In this document: positions 35,888-43,351 of the stretch, one piece after another | Layout: each line of letters begins with the position of its first letter | How positions within the stretch are numbered: position 1 is the first letter of the stretch | Source: Candidatus Nitrosopelagicus brevis | Lineage (GTDB): Archaea; Thermoproteota; Nitrososphaeria; Nitrososphaerales; Nitrosopumilaceae | NCBI RefSeq assembly: GCF_000812185.1 | Contig: NZ_CP007026.1 | Location: forward strand, 935,107 to 999,106 | Length of the DNA stretch: 64,000 bases | Reading direction: 5' to 3' | Made by a program: the position numbers and the translations under genes | The notes under the pieces: generated by a model | What the model saw: the letters and a program-made list of their open reading frames with translations, nothing else | Databases searched by the model: none | Told to the model about the DNA's origin: nothing

Positions 35888-36685
35888 ATGGAAACAAACG
35901 AGATTCTCAAAGAAGCATCAAGAAGAATTTTTGAGGCTGTAAAAGATATGGCAGGTACAGAAAAGGCTGCAGGGGATTTCGGAAGAGGTGCAGGAGGGGA
36001 TATTTCTAGAAATATCGACATTACTGCAGAAAACACGGTTTTAGATTATCTAAAAGAGATTAATTTTGAATGTGTAGTACTAGGAGAAGAGTGCGGTCGC
36101 GTAGAACTGTCAGATAATCCAAAAGGATTCATAATCATGGATGCAATTGACGGCTCTGCAAATGCGGTCAGAGGCGTACCATTTTTTTGTTCATCATTAG
36201 CATTTGCAACAGAAAATAGACTCAGTTCCATAACAGATGGGGTGATTACAAATCTTTCAACAGGCCAGATGTATCATTCTACAAAGGGAAATGGTGCATT
36301 TCTTGATGATAAGCAAATTTCAGTTCACAAAGATGTACCATTATACAAAATTGTGGGAGTAAATACTTCAGGAGCATCACAAGAAATAATGAAAAAGTTG
36401 CAACCTGTTTTTGAGCATCACAGTCATACTAGACATTTTGGAGCAAATGCTTTGGAAATGGCAATGTTTGCACAAGGTTTGATGGATGTTTTTATTGATT
36501 TAAGAGATAAGATTAGAATTCAAGATATTGCAGCAGGTTACATCATTGTCAAAGAAGCAGGAGGTTTACTTCTTGATTCAAAATTTAATTCTCTTGATGC
36601 AGATTTGAGTTATGATACAAGAGTATCTTTTATCGCAGCTGCTAATCAAGAAATTTTAGATGAGATACTTCCAAGAAAAGAATAA
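35888..36685 (+). CDS. suhB: Inositol monophosphatase/fructose-1,6-bisphosphatase family phosphatase
   Basis: The ATG at 35888 is preferred to a TTG 12 nt earlier. The Mg-dependent, Li-sensitive phosphatase family motifs are all visible: VVLGEECGRV (metal Glu), MDAIDGSANAVRG (DPxDGT type, with Ala for Pro) and RIQDIAAGYIIVKEAGG (WDxxAG type, with Gln-Asp). In archaea such enzymes act on inositol-1-phosphate or on fructose-1,6-bisphosphate. Convergent with the FNR-type gene (2 nt between stops). Confidence 0.9.
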   Translation: METNEILKEASRRIFEAVKDMAGTEKAAGDFGRGAGGDISRNIDITAENTVLDYLKEINFECVVLGEECGRVELSDNPKGFIIMDAIDGSANAVRGVPFFCSSLAFATENRLSSITDGVITNLSTGQMYHSTKGNGAFLDDKQISVHKDVPLYKIVGVNTSGASQEIMKKLQPVFEHHSHTRHFGANALEMAMFAQGLMDVFIDLRDKIRIQDIAAGYIIVKEAGGLLLDSKFNSLDADLSYDTRVSFIAAANQEILDEILPRKE

Positions 36686-36687
36686 TT

Positions 36688-37524
36688 TTATCCGTATGAT
36701 TCGTATTTGACTTCAAATGTTCCATCTTCATGTGGATTATCTCTATTGACAAATCCTCTATCAGCAACATATTCCATTACACCATCAATAGTTCCTTGAT
36801 AACCACAAATGTAAATTCTAGTGTTTTCTGGAGTTACTTTTTCTCCAACTAGTTCATCTAGTGGAGAGACGCCTTGTGCATTTTCTTTGAAAAATGATTC
36901 AACTCTTCCTACTTGACCATTCCATGATCTATTGTATTGTTCTTTTGGTCTACTGATTGCAGCTCTGTACAAAAAGTTCCATTTATCTACTCCTCTCTCT
37001 TTACTTTCATTTTCAAAGTCAGTAAGAAGACGTTTGTAACTTAGTTCGTCAACATAACTTGCACCATGTAAAACTACAAGTTGTCTTTTATCATTTGTAT
37101 CACGAAAATGATGTGCAAAAGCAATGAATGGTGCAAGACCAGTTCCACCACCTACACAAACAACTCTTCTGTTGTCTGGTTCTCCGTTACGATATTTGTC
37201 TTCAATTATCAAGTCGTCACCTGTTGGATCACCAAGTAATACTTCATCACCAACACTAAGATAGAATAATTCAGTGGTTACACGACCAGGTAGTGGTTTT
37301 CTTACCCATCGAATTACAAATTCAAAATAATCTCTATTTTCAGCATGTGATGCAATTGAATATGCACGTTTCACAATTTTATTTTCTGCACGTACTGGCA
37401 ATCCAATAGTTAGAAATTGTCCAGTTTTGTATTTTGGCATACCGTTTTCCGGTACTAGACGAATAACAACTAGATCTTCTTTTAATAATTCAGTATAGAT
37501 GATCTTTGCTTTTGTATCAGCCAT
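36688..37524 (-). CDS. Ferredoxin-NADP reductase-type flavoprotein, copy 1
   Basis: A 278-aa FAD/NAD(P)H oxidoreductase of the FNR superfamily. FAD motif RAYSIASHAE (RxYS), NADP-binding GGGTGLAPFIAF, and C-terminal ICGYQGTIDGVMEYV followed by an end in YESYG, the aromatic residue that stacks on the flavin. Closely related in sequence to the second copy at 47610. It may pass electrons between NAD(P)H and ferredoxin or directly toward complex I, which lacks NADH-oxidising subunits here. Confidence 0.87.
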   Translation of the reverse strand: MADTKAKIIYTELLKEDLVVIRLVPENGMPKYKTGQFLTIGLPVRAENKIVKRAYSIASHAENRDYFEFVIRWVRKPLPGRVTTELFYLSVGDEVLLGDPTGDDLIIEDKYRNGEPDNRRVVCVGGGTGLAPFIAFAHHFRDTNDKRQLVVLHGASYVDELSYKRLLTDFENESKERGVDKWNFLYRAAISRPKEQYNRSWNGQVGRVESFFKENAQGVSPLDELVGEKVTPENTRIYICGYQGTIDGVMEYVADRGFVNRDNPHEDGTFEVKYESYG

Positions 37525-37619
37525 GTGAAGGAAGTTTCTTGATTTGGATAAATGTATTTCTCTTCAAAAGTTGACAGTATTACTTATATTTAGAAAATTA
37601 TCCAGCCAAAATTAGTAAG

Positions 37620-37784
37620 ATGGCAAAAATTACATGCAGAGACTACGGATTTGAATGTCATTATGAAATAGAAGGCGAAGTAGAAAACGTGATCGATGAA
37701 TATAGAAAACATAGTACTGAAGAACATGGCATTGAATATTCACCTGAAGCACTAACTCAAGTAATTTTAAGACAACAAGGTTAA
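37620..37784 (+). CDS. DUF1059-family small protein
   Basis: A 54-aa protein, MAKITCRDYGFECHYEIEG..., matching DUF1059: two conserved cysteines (C6 and C13) and HSTEEHGIEYSPEALTQVI. Function unknown; the family is widespread in thaumarchaea and halophilic archaea. TATA-like ACTTATATTT near 37577-37588 is a possible promoter. Convergent with hemA. Confidence 0.8.
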   Translation: MAKITCRDYGFECHYEIEGEVENVIDEYRKHSTEEHGIEYSPEALTQVILRQQG

Positions 37785-37795
37785 TTTTAAAAAAA

Positions 37796-38866
37796 TTATG
37801 CTCTTTTCATTGAAGCAGATAAAACAGGTAATTCTTTGTCAATGATTTTCTCAACAGCGGGTACAATTCCTGCTCTTAATCTTGCATTTTCTTCATAAAT
37901 TTCTGCAACTTGATCTCTGAATAGTAATTTTATTCGAGGCAATTCCATAATTGTTTCTTCTACAGCTCTTGGCTCAGAGATATCTAAAATTAAAGTTCCT
38001 TTTTTCTTTTCTTTCATAACAAGTTTGATTGTTTCAAGATCAATCAAGAAGTAATCAGCAGTAGTTGCAACTATAATGATATCAAATTTATCAAATCCGG
38101 TAAGTACATCAGCAAATTCTAGTGGAGTGCCACACAATAGTTGTGAGAAATTGGCAGCACGTTCCATGTCTTTACTAGTAACTGAAAATGAGATTTCTTT
38201 TTGCCCCAATGTTTTTGCAACCATAGCGGCAGATTCGCCGGTTCCAATGAGTAAAACCTTCTTTTTTGCATCCAAGCCAACTTTTTCTTCTATCAAGTTT
38301 AATGCAACATCACCTAATGATAGAACTTCTTTACTTATTTCAGTTGAACCTCTAATAGAATTAGCAAGTCGAATTATACTGTCAAATAATTTATTAAGAA
38401 TTTTACCAGATGCGCCAGATTTTTTAGCATTTTCTATTGATTTTTTAATTTCGTCAAAAACTTCTTCTTTTCCAACAACTATAGAATCTAATCCACAAGC
38501 TAATCTTAAAAGATGGAGATAGACATCATCGTCTTTAAAAACTTCAAGAGTTTGATCAAAATGATCAATATCAATTTGTTCAATGTTAGAATTTTCTTGC
38601 CATGTTTCTTTCATCTGATTAATTATCAAACCTTTTCCTTCAGGTCTTCGAGCATCTGTTGAATCATCTGTTTCAAGATTACTAACGGTGAAAATTTCAA
38701 CTCTACTTGATGTTTGTATGATAATACATTCTTCAACACCAGGTATTTTTTTAAAAGCATCTGTTGCAGCAGCTACATCTTTGAATGCAAACCGTGCGAG
38801 AGAATGTAAAGGAACGTTTTTGAATGTGACTCTTGCGTTTAAGACATCAAATTTTACATCACTCAT
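37796..38866 (-). CDS. hemA: Glutamyl-tRNA reductase with serine at the catalytic cysteine position
   Basis: A 356-aa protein with the HemA three-domain layout: the catalytic domain (1-145), an NADPH domain with LLIGTGESAAMVAKTL, and a helical dimerisation end. In canonical enzymes the active-site motif reads TCNRxE, with the cysteine forming the thioester. Here it reads QTSSRVEIF (T52, S53, S54, R55, E57), so both Cys and Asn are replaced; Arg and Glu stay. H118 is kept, but the GExQI motif is GKEEV. C47 is the only nearby cysteine. It may use another nucleophile or have another task. Confidence 0.85.
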   Translation of the reverse strand: MSDVKFDVLNARVTFKNVPLHSLARFAFKDVAAATDAFKKIPGVEECIIIQTSSRVEIFTVSNLETDDSTDARRPEGKGLIINQMKETWQENSNIEQIDIDHFDQTLEVFKDDDVYLHLLRLACGLDSIVVGKEEVFDEIKKSIENAKKSGASGKILNKLFDSIIRLANSIRGSTEISKEVLSLGDVALNLIEEKVGLDAKKKVLLIGTGESAAMVAKTLGQKEISFSVTSKDMERAANFSQLLCGTPLEFADVLTGFDKFDIIIVATTADYFLIDLETIKLVMKEKKKGTLILDISEPRAVEETIMELPRIKLLFRDQVAEIYEENARLRAGIVPAVEKIIDKELPVLSASMKRA

Positions 38867-38885
38867 ATCATATCACCAAAATTTT

Positions 38886-39551
38886 TTAATTTTTTCTTCC
38901 ACCTTTAGCGGTTCTAAAAACATTCATTCCCAGATAATAATTTTCATGTAGTGAATCTAAATATGAAAGATTTTGTTCAATTTGTTCAATTTGTTCAGGT
39001 AATGATTCAGGATCACTTTTGAGACGATCTAGTTTTGCTTGCAATTCATCACCAAGAACAGTTATTCCGGTTTCATAATTTGATGTTCCACCAAAACGTT
39101 CATCTAAAATATTTTGAGGGTTGTATTCAGGAGTAGTATCTTCATAACTAAGAGCTTTTCTTGTAATGTCATCTTTTTCATCTTCAGACAAGATAGGTTT
39201 TGGGAATCTGTCAACTTTATCCAAGAAAAATTCCGGTTCACCCATTTCTCTTCTAAATATAATTTCATTTTTTCTTTTGTTAGTTACATCAGGTGCTTTT
39301 GGAGCTTCTTCTTTAATTTCGTCTGCAATTGCTTTGAACTCTTCTTCTGATGCTTTTGCTGCAGCCTCTTTCAATTCTTTGGCTTTTGCAATTGCTGCAT
39401 CTGCAGCTGCTTCAGCATCTGCAGCAGCTTTTGCTGCTTTTTCTGCATCTTTAGATGCCTTGAGAGATTTTTTAGCATCTTGTTTTTGGGATTCTTTATC
39501 TGCTTTTGGAGCATCTTTTACTTCAGAATCTTTTTTGTCGTCAGACATCAA
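38886..39551 (-). CDS. Ala/Lys-rich coiled-coil protein of unknown function
   Basis: A 221-aa protein. Residues 1-75 are a charged region rich in Lys, Ala, Asp and Glu, with long alpha-helical Ala-rich runs likely to be coiled coil. The second half (FRREMGEPEFFLDKVDRFPKPILSEDEKDD... ) is more conserved-looking, with QIEQIEQNLSYL from a 9-bp tandem repeat near 38970-38999. It has no membrane helix or signal. It lies 19 nt upstream of hemA on the same strand and could share its transcript. Function unknown. Confidence 0.65.
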   Translation of the reverse strand: MMSDDKKDSEVKDAPKADKESQKQDAKKSLKASKDAEKAAKAAADAEAAADAAIAKAKELKEAAAKASEEEFKAIADEIKEEAPKAPDVTNKRKNEIIFRREMGEPEFFLDKVDRFPKPILSEDEKDDITRKALSYEDTTPEYNPQNILDERFGGTSNYETGITVLGDELQAKLDRLKSDPESLPEQIEQIEQNLSYLDSLHENYYLGMNVFRTAKGGRKN

Positions 39552-39640
39552 TTTTTCACTAAAATTGCCCGGATTTTAAGATTATTGTGACAAGCGTGAT
39601 GAAACAACAAGCGATCAGAATTTTTAATTTGAAAAAGAAA

Positions 39641-39718
39641 TGGCGCCCTCGGCGGGATTTGAACCCGCGTCTCAGCCGTGACAGGGCCGAATTCTAGACC
39701 GGGCTATACTACAAGGGC
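39641..39718 (-). tRNA. tRNA-Asp (GUC)
   Basis: Acceptor GCCCTTG/CGAGGGC, loop CTGTCAC (anticodon GUC), T arm CGGGTTCAAATCCCG and discriminator G (archaeal tRNA-Asp has G73). The bases after the discriminator are CCA in the gene (39641-39643), so the CCA end is encoded; the mature body is 39644-39718. Confidence 0.95.
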
Positions 39719-39815
39719 AGTATTTACAAGAAAAAGAACTGCTGGTTTTAAAGTTTCCATTTTTAATTTCAGACTGGTAAAAGACTAAATTGTGTAGTAA
39801 TGGAAAAACTCGCAT

Positions 39816-39889
39816 GGGTCTATAGCGCAGCCAGGTAGCGCACCGCCCTTTTAAGGCGGCTGTCGTGGGTTCGAATCCCACTAGACCCG
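39816..39889 (+). tRNA. tRNA-Lys (UUU)
   Basis: Acceptor GGGTCTA/TAGACCC, anticodon stem CCGCC/GGCGG with loop CTTTTAA (UUU), T arm GTGGGTTCGAATCCCAC, discriminator G. CCA not encoded. Divergent from tRNA-Asp with 97 nt between the 5' ends, which hold the two promoters. Confidence 0.96.
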
Positions 39890-39892
39890 CAT

Positions 39893-41353
39893 CTATTTTG
39901 TAAGTGTTTTAACACGTTTTTCTAAAAAGGTCAGTGATTTTTTCACATTATCATTTTGAGTCTTTACAGATTTTTTAAGAGTGACAAGTTTTCTGGTTCT
40001 CTGCCCAATCATTCTTGTCTGTTCAGAGGTTCCAGCAGATCCTTTTGACTTTCTTTGTTTTAGAGATGAAGAGACTGTTGTTTTTTGAATTAATTCAAAA
40101 AGTTTAGTGGATTTAATGTCTTTAATTCTAAGAGATTCAATCTCACTTAATTCAAGTTCAGAAAGTAATTTTTTTGAATTATGTGCCAATTGAACAAGAT
40201 TTCCAACAATGTTATGTGCTGCACGAAATGGTATTTTTTCAAGAACTAGATTTTCAGCAAGATCTAATGCAACAAGAAATCCTTCTTCTGTTGCTTTTTG
40301 CATTCTTTCTTGGTTTACTGTAAGATCAGATAACATTGATTTTATTATAATTAATGCAGTGATTGATGTTTTTGATGTTGACCAGATTGAAGATTTTATT
40401 TGTTGCAAATCCCTTCCATATCCAGATGGAAGTCCCTTAGTGGTAGTTAAGATGGATGTTAGATAACCAATAACTTGAGATGTTTTTCCTCGTGTAAGTT
40501 CTAAGATATCTGGATTTTTCTTTTGTGGCATTACACTTGATGGAGATGTGAAATCATCAGAAAGTTCTATGAATGAAAATTCAGCTGAAGACCAAATAAT
40601 AAAATCTTCAGACAAACGACTTAGATTTGTCATCATAATTGCAGAATTGGCAACATATTCTGCAACAAAATCACGCGTACTTGTTGCATCAATAGAATTT
40701 TCTACAAGAGATGCAAATCCAAGTAATTTTGCAGTACTATCTCTATCAATAGGAAGGCTCGTACCACCTACAGGACCTGCTCCTAATGGACTTTGATTTA
40801 CTCGTCCATACAATGACATGAATCTATCTAGATCACGTAACAACGAATCTGCATATGAAAGCAAATAGTGTGAAAATACTCCAACTTGAGCTTGTTGAAG
40901 ATGAGTGTAAAGTGGCATTATTGTTTTAGTGTTTTCTTGTGCAGTCTTGAGAAGAGTAGAAATTGTTTCGATTAGACATTGTAAAAGTATGTTAATGTCA
41001 TCGCGAATTTTTAGTCTAATATCAAGTGCTACTTGATCATTTCGTGAACGAGCAGTATGCATTTTTCCGCCATTTTCAATTCCGGTTTTTTTGATTACAA
41101 GAGATTCTATCAATTCGTGTATATCTTCAGGTTCAAAATCAGGCTGAGAGATGTTTCCTCCCTTTAATTCTTCTAACGCGGTCAAGATCTTTTTTGTTTC
41201 AATTTTTGACAAGAGTTTATTTTCATATAACATGATTACATGTGCTTCACTGCCTATGATATCATAAAATGCAATGTCAGAATCATCTTTTATGGATGAA
41301 ACATAGCTTAACGTGATATCATCAAGATCTTTTCCTAATCGGGAACGATACAT
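39893..41353 (-). CDS. argH: Argininosuccinate lyase
   Basis: An enzyme of about 486 aa that splits argininosuccinate to arginine and fumarate. It has HTARSRNDQ, the signature GSSVMPQKKNPDILE-type loop (PSSVMPQKKNPDIL), and TARSRNDQVALDIRL. The start at 41353 (MYRSRLGKDL) is preferred over 41359 because it puts the shared TATA palindrome exactly the same distance from both divergent starts. Ends 4 nt from tRNA-Lys on the other strand. Confidence 0.95.
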   Translation of the reverse strand: MYRSRLGKDLDDITLSYVSSIKDDSDIAFYDIIGSEAHVIMLYENKLLSKIETKKILTALEELKGGNISQPDFEPEDIHELIESLVIKKTGIENGGKMHTARSRNDQVALDIRLKIRDDINILLQCLIETISTLLKTAQENTKTIMPLYTHLQQAQVGVFSHYLLSYADSLLRDLDRFMSLYGRVNQSPLGAGPVGGTSLPIDRDSTAKLLGFASLVENSIDATSTRDFVAEYVANSAIMMTNLSRLSEDFIIWSSAEFSFIELSDDFTSPSSVMPQKKNPDILELTRGKTSQVIGYLTSILTTTKGLPSGYGRDLQQIKSSIWSTSKTSITALIIIKSMLSDLTVNQERMQKATEEGFLVALDLAENLVLEKIPFRAAHNIVGNLVQLAHNSKKLLSELELSEIESLRIKDIKSTKLFELIQKTTVSSSLKQRKSKGSAGTSEQTRMIGQRTRKLVTLKKSVKTQNDNVKKSLTFLEKRVKTLTK

Positions 41354-41371
41354 CAACATGGATTCAAAATC

Positions 41372-41383
41372 GCTATATATAGC
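41372..41383. promoter_or_regulatory. Symmetrical TATA palindrome shared by argH and DUF59
   Basis: GCTATATATAGC is a perfect 12-bp palindrome. Its centre is 24-25 nt from the ATG of DUF59 (41402, plus) and the same from the argH ATG at 41353 (minus). This fits one TATA box serving two leaderless transcripts in opposite directions. Confidence 0.6.
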
Positions 41384-41401
41384 AACTACGGATTCAATTC
41401 A

Positions 41402-41788
41402 ATGACACAAGATGTTAAACAGCTACGAGTAAAAATTTTCGATGAATTATCACAAATTGTGGATCCGGAAATTAATACTACAATTACAGAATTAGAATTA
41501 ATTGATGAGGTAGACATCAATGATGCTAATGTTAAAGTTGATTTACATCTAACAAGTCCATTTTGTCCAGCAGTTTTTGGATTCAAAATTGCTCAAGACA
41601 TTCATGATAATTTATTGAGCATACAAGGAATTGATGATGTAAAGGTCAATGTCTCAAACCACTTTATGTCTGAACAGATTAACAACCAGGTAAATAATAG
41701 CCCAAATCCTCACAAAAAGGCTTCAAATGAGGATAATACAAGTGGCGATATGACAAGTGACACAAAAACAGAAGAAAAGAAAGATTAA
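41402..41788 (+). CDS. DUF59/MIP18-type Fe-S assembly-like protein
   Basis: A 128-aa protein with a DUF59 domain in the first 90 residues (IVDPEINTTITELELIDEVDI ... LTSPFCPAVFGFK), where the cysteine in SPFCP matches the conserved active-site cysteine of the family. DUF59 proteins support Fe-S cluster delivery (MIP18, SufT). The last 40 residues are a polar Asn/Asp/Lys-rich tail. Divergent from argH; overlaps the convergent sdhB by 4 nt. It stands next to Fe-S-containing complex II, which fits but does not prove the role. Confidence 0.85.
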   Translation: MTQDVKQLRVKIFDELSQIVDPEINTTITELELIDEVDINDANVKVDLHLTSPFCPAVFGFKIAQDIHDNLLSIQGIDDVKVNVSNHFMSEQINNQVNNSPNPHKKASNEDNTSGDMTSDTKTEEKKD

Positions 41789-42561
41789 TCTCTAATTCCT
41801 AAAAGATATCCTCTCAAGAGTTGAATACCCATTGCAGGATCAACACCTTTTGGACAAACCTGACTACAAGATCCAGCAAAATGACATCTCCAAATTCCAT
41901 GAGATTCATCTATAACTTTTAGTCGTTTGTTTTTTCCTTTGTCACGGTCATCTGCAATGTATCTGTAGGCTTGCGCTAATGCTTGAGGACCAACAAATGT
42001 TTTATCCATAGCCATAGTTGGACATGCAGAATTACATAAGCCACATTTGATACAACTTGAAAATTGAATATACTTTTCAACATTTTCAGGGCTTTGTAAG
42101 AATTCTCTTATACCACTTTCAGCATCAATTTCAGAATCTTCTCTAATTACGTATGGCATTACTTTTTTGTGATTGTTTATCATTCGATCCATGTTGACAG
42201 CCAAATCACGAACTACAGGATAGTTATCCATTGGTTCTACAGTTACAGTATCAGAATTTAATTCAGAAATTTTTGTGAAGCATGCCAAAGCAGGTTTGCC
42301 GTTAATTTTCATTCCACAAGAACCACATGATGCTTGTCTACATGAATAACGAACTCCAACAGAATGGTCAAGATGAGATTTAACATCTAACAAAGCATCG
42401 AGAACAGTTGTCCATTTTTCAATTGGAACAACAAAGTCATCAAACTTTTCATCAGCGTTTACATTTGGATTACTTCGTTTAATTTTCACTTTTACAGATT
42501 TTGTAGAAGAAACAACTGTTTGAGATAGTTCTTCTGATAGTTTAGGATGAAGTGTTGCCAT
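41785..42561 (-). CDS. sdhB: Succinate dehydrogenase iron-sulfur subunit
   Basis: Subunit of complex II with three Fe-S centres: [2Fe-2S] ligands in SCRQASCGSCGMKI plus PALAC, then CIKCGLCNSACPTMA, and CHFAGSCSQVCPKGVDP. The start at 42561 (MATLHPKL) overlaps the sdhD stop; an earlier frame extension would lie inside sdhD. Last gene of sdhA-C-D-B. Confidence 0.95.
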   Translation of the reverse strand: MATLHPKLSEELSQTVVSSTKSVKVKIKRSNPNVNADEKFDDFVVPIEKWTTVLDALLDVKSHLDHSVGVRYSCRQASCGSCGMKINGKPALACFTKISELNSDTVTVEPMDNYPVVRDLAVNMDRMINNHKKVMPYVIREDSEIDAESGIREFLQSPENVEKYIQFSSCIKCGLCNSACPTMAMDKTFVGPQALAQAYRYIADDRDKGKNKRLKVIDESHGIWRCHFAGSCSQVCPKGVDPAMGIQLLRGYLLGIRD

Positions 42562-42914
42562 TATACCATCCCCATATTTGTCATAATTATAGTTCGTGAA
42601 CCATATGCAATTAATGCTGCCATTCCACCAAGACATCCAATTGTTACAAGTTTTTCATATGTTGGACCTTGATTCATTTCTAGTAGAATTACTCTCAAAC
42701 CATTAAATCCATGAACAGAAATTAAGATTAACAATAATTCAAGCAATATAGCATAACCAACACTTTCATAATTTGCAATTACGTTTTCATATTCTAATGA
42801 TTCGTGAAAGTCTTGAGTCATTCTCATCATTATGTGTATGACTGTTAAGAACAGTGCACCTATGGCAGTGCCATAGTGTATTTTCATTATGATGCTTTCT
42901 CTTAATACCATCAT
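42561..42914 (-). CDS. sdhD: Succinate dehydrogenase membrane subunit (SdhD-like)
   Basis: About 117 aa, with three hydrophobic helices (GTAIGALFLTVIHIMM, AILLELLLILISVHGFNGLRVILLE and CLGGMAALIAYGSRTIIM). The ATG at 42914 overlaps the sdhC stop in an ATGATGA-like junction. Histidines in helices 1 and 2 could bind haem or quinone. Assigned by position and topology; sequence similarity among SdhC/D subunits is weak. Confidence 0.8.
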   Translation of the reverse strand: MMVLRESIIMKIHYGTAIGALFLTVIHIMMRMTQDFHESLEYENVIANYESVGYAILLELLLILISVHGFNGLRVILLEMNQGPTYEKLVTIGCLGGMAALIAYGSRTIIMTNMGMV

Positions 42915-43351
42915 GCAAACATCACCGCCATTCCATACCACATTGCAAGGGCTGCCATACCTAATGTTGCATAGATACATGCTTTACCTTTCATGTTAAT
43001 TGATTGAGGTTTGTATGGATAATCAGGTCTTTCTGCTTTTCCAATACCATAACCCATTTGTGCAACCATTAATCTAATTCCGTTTCCGGTATGAAAAACA
43101 CACATTCCAATTACTAACGCTAAGAATAGATGACCTTCAGTTGTTTGAGTCATTTCTAGTGACTTGTCCCAGACTGCTTTTCCATCTAAGATATGACTTG
43201 TTTCATAAATATGTCCAATAAAATATGCCAAGAGACCTAGACCTGTTAATCTCATCAAAAGCCATGCTAATCTTTCGATGCCAAATTTTCCAATTTTACT
43301 AGGATTAAGCCATCCCTTCAGTCCTTCTCTTGCACCAGTTTCTCTTTCCAT
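42911..43351 (-). CDS. sdhC: Succinate dehydrogenase membrane subunit (SdhC-like)
   Basis: 146 aa with three hydrophobic helices, including LLMRLTGLGLLAYFIGHIYETSHIL, which carries the conserved R/H pattern of SdhC (RxTGxxL), and FLALVIGMCVFHTGNGIRLM. It overlaps sdhA by 1 nt and sdhD by 4 nt. Confidence 0.85.
   Translation of the reverse strand: MERETGAREGLKGWLNPSKIGKFGIERLAWLLMRLTGLGLLAYFIGHIYETSHILDGKAVWDKSLEMTQTTEGHLFLALVIGMCVFHTGNGIRLMVAQMGYGIGKAERPDYPYKPQSINMKGKACIYATLGMAALAMWYGMAVMFA

Noticed and set aside
38970-38999. Three copies of a 9-bp repeat (TTGTTCAAT-like) as a repeat locus
   Set aside because: It encodes QIEQIEQ within a helical protein; too short and in frame, so not a separate element.
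39166-39579. A 137-aa frame opposite the Ala/Lys-rich gene, Ser/Ala/Phe-rich
   Set aside because: It is the complement of the repetitive Ala/Lys coding sequence; no start signal or family was seen.
39588-39612. A perfect box C (GTGATGA) on the plus strand between the Ala/Lys-rich gene and tRNA-Asp
   Set aside because: No CUGA D box follows at guide distance on that strand, so it does not make a C/D sRNA.
39672-39881. A frame covering both tRNA-Asp and tRNA-Lys
   Set aside because: It runs through two structured tRNA genes on opposite strands and starts inside one of them.
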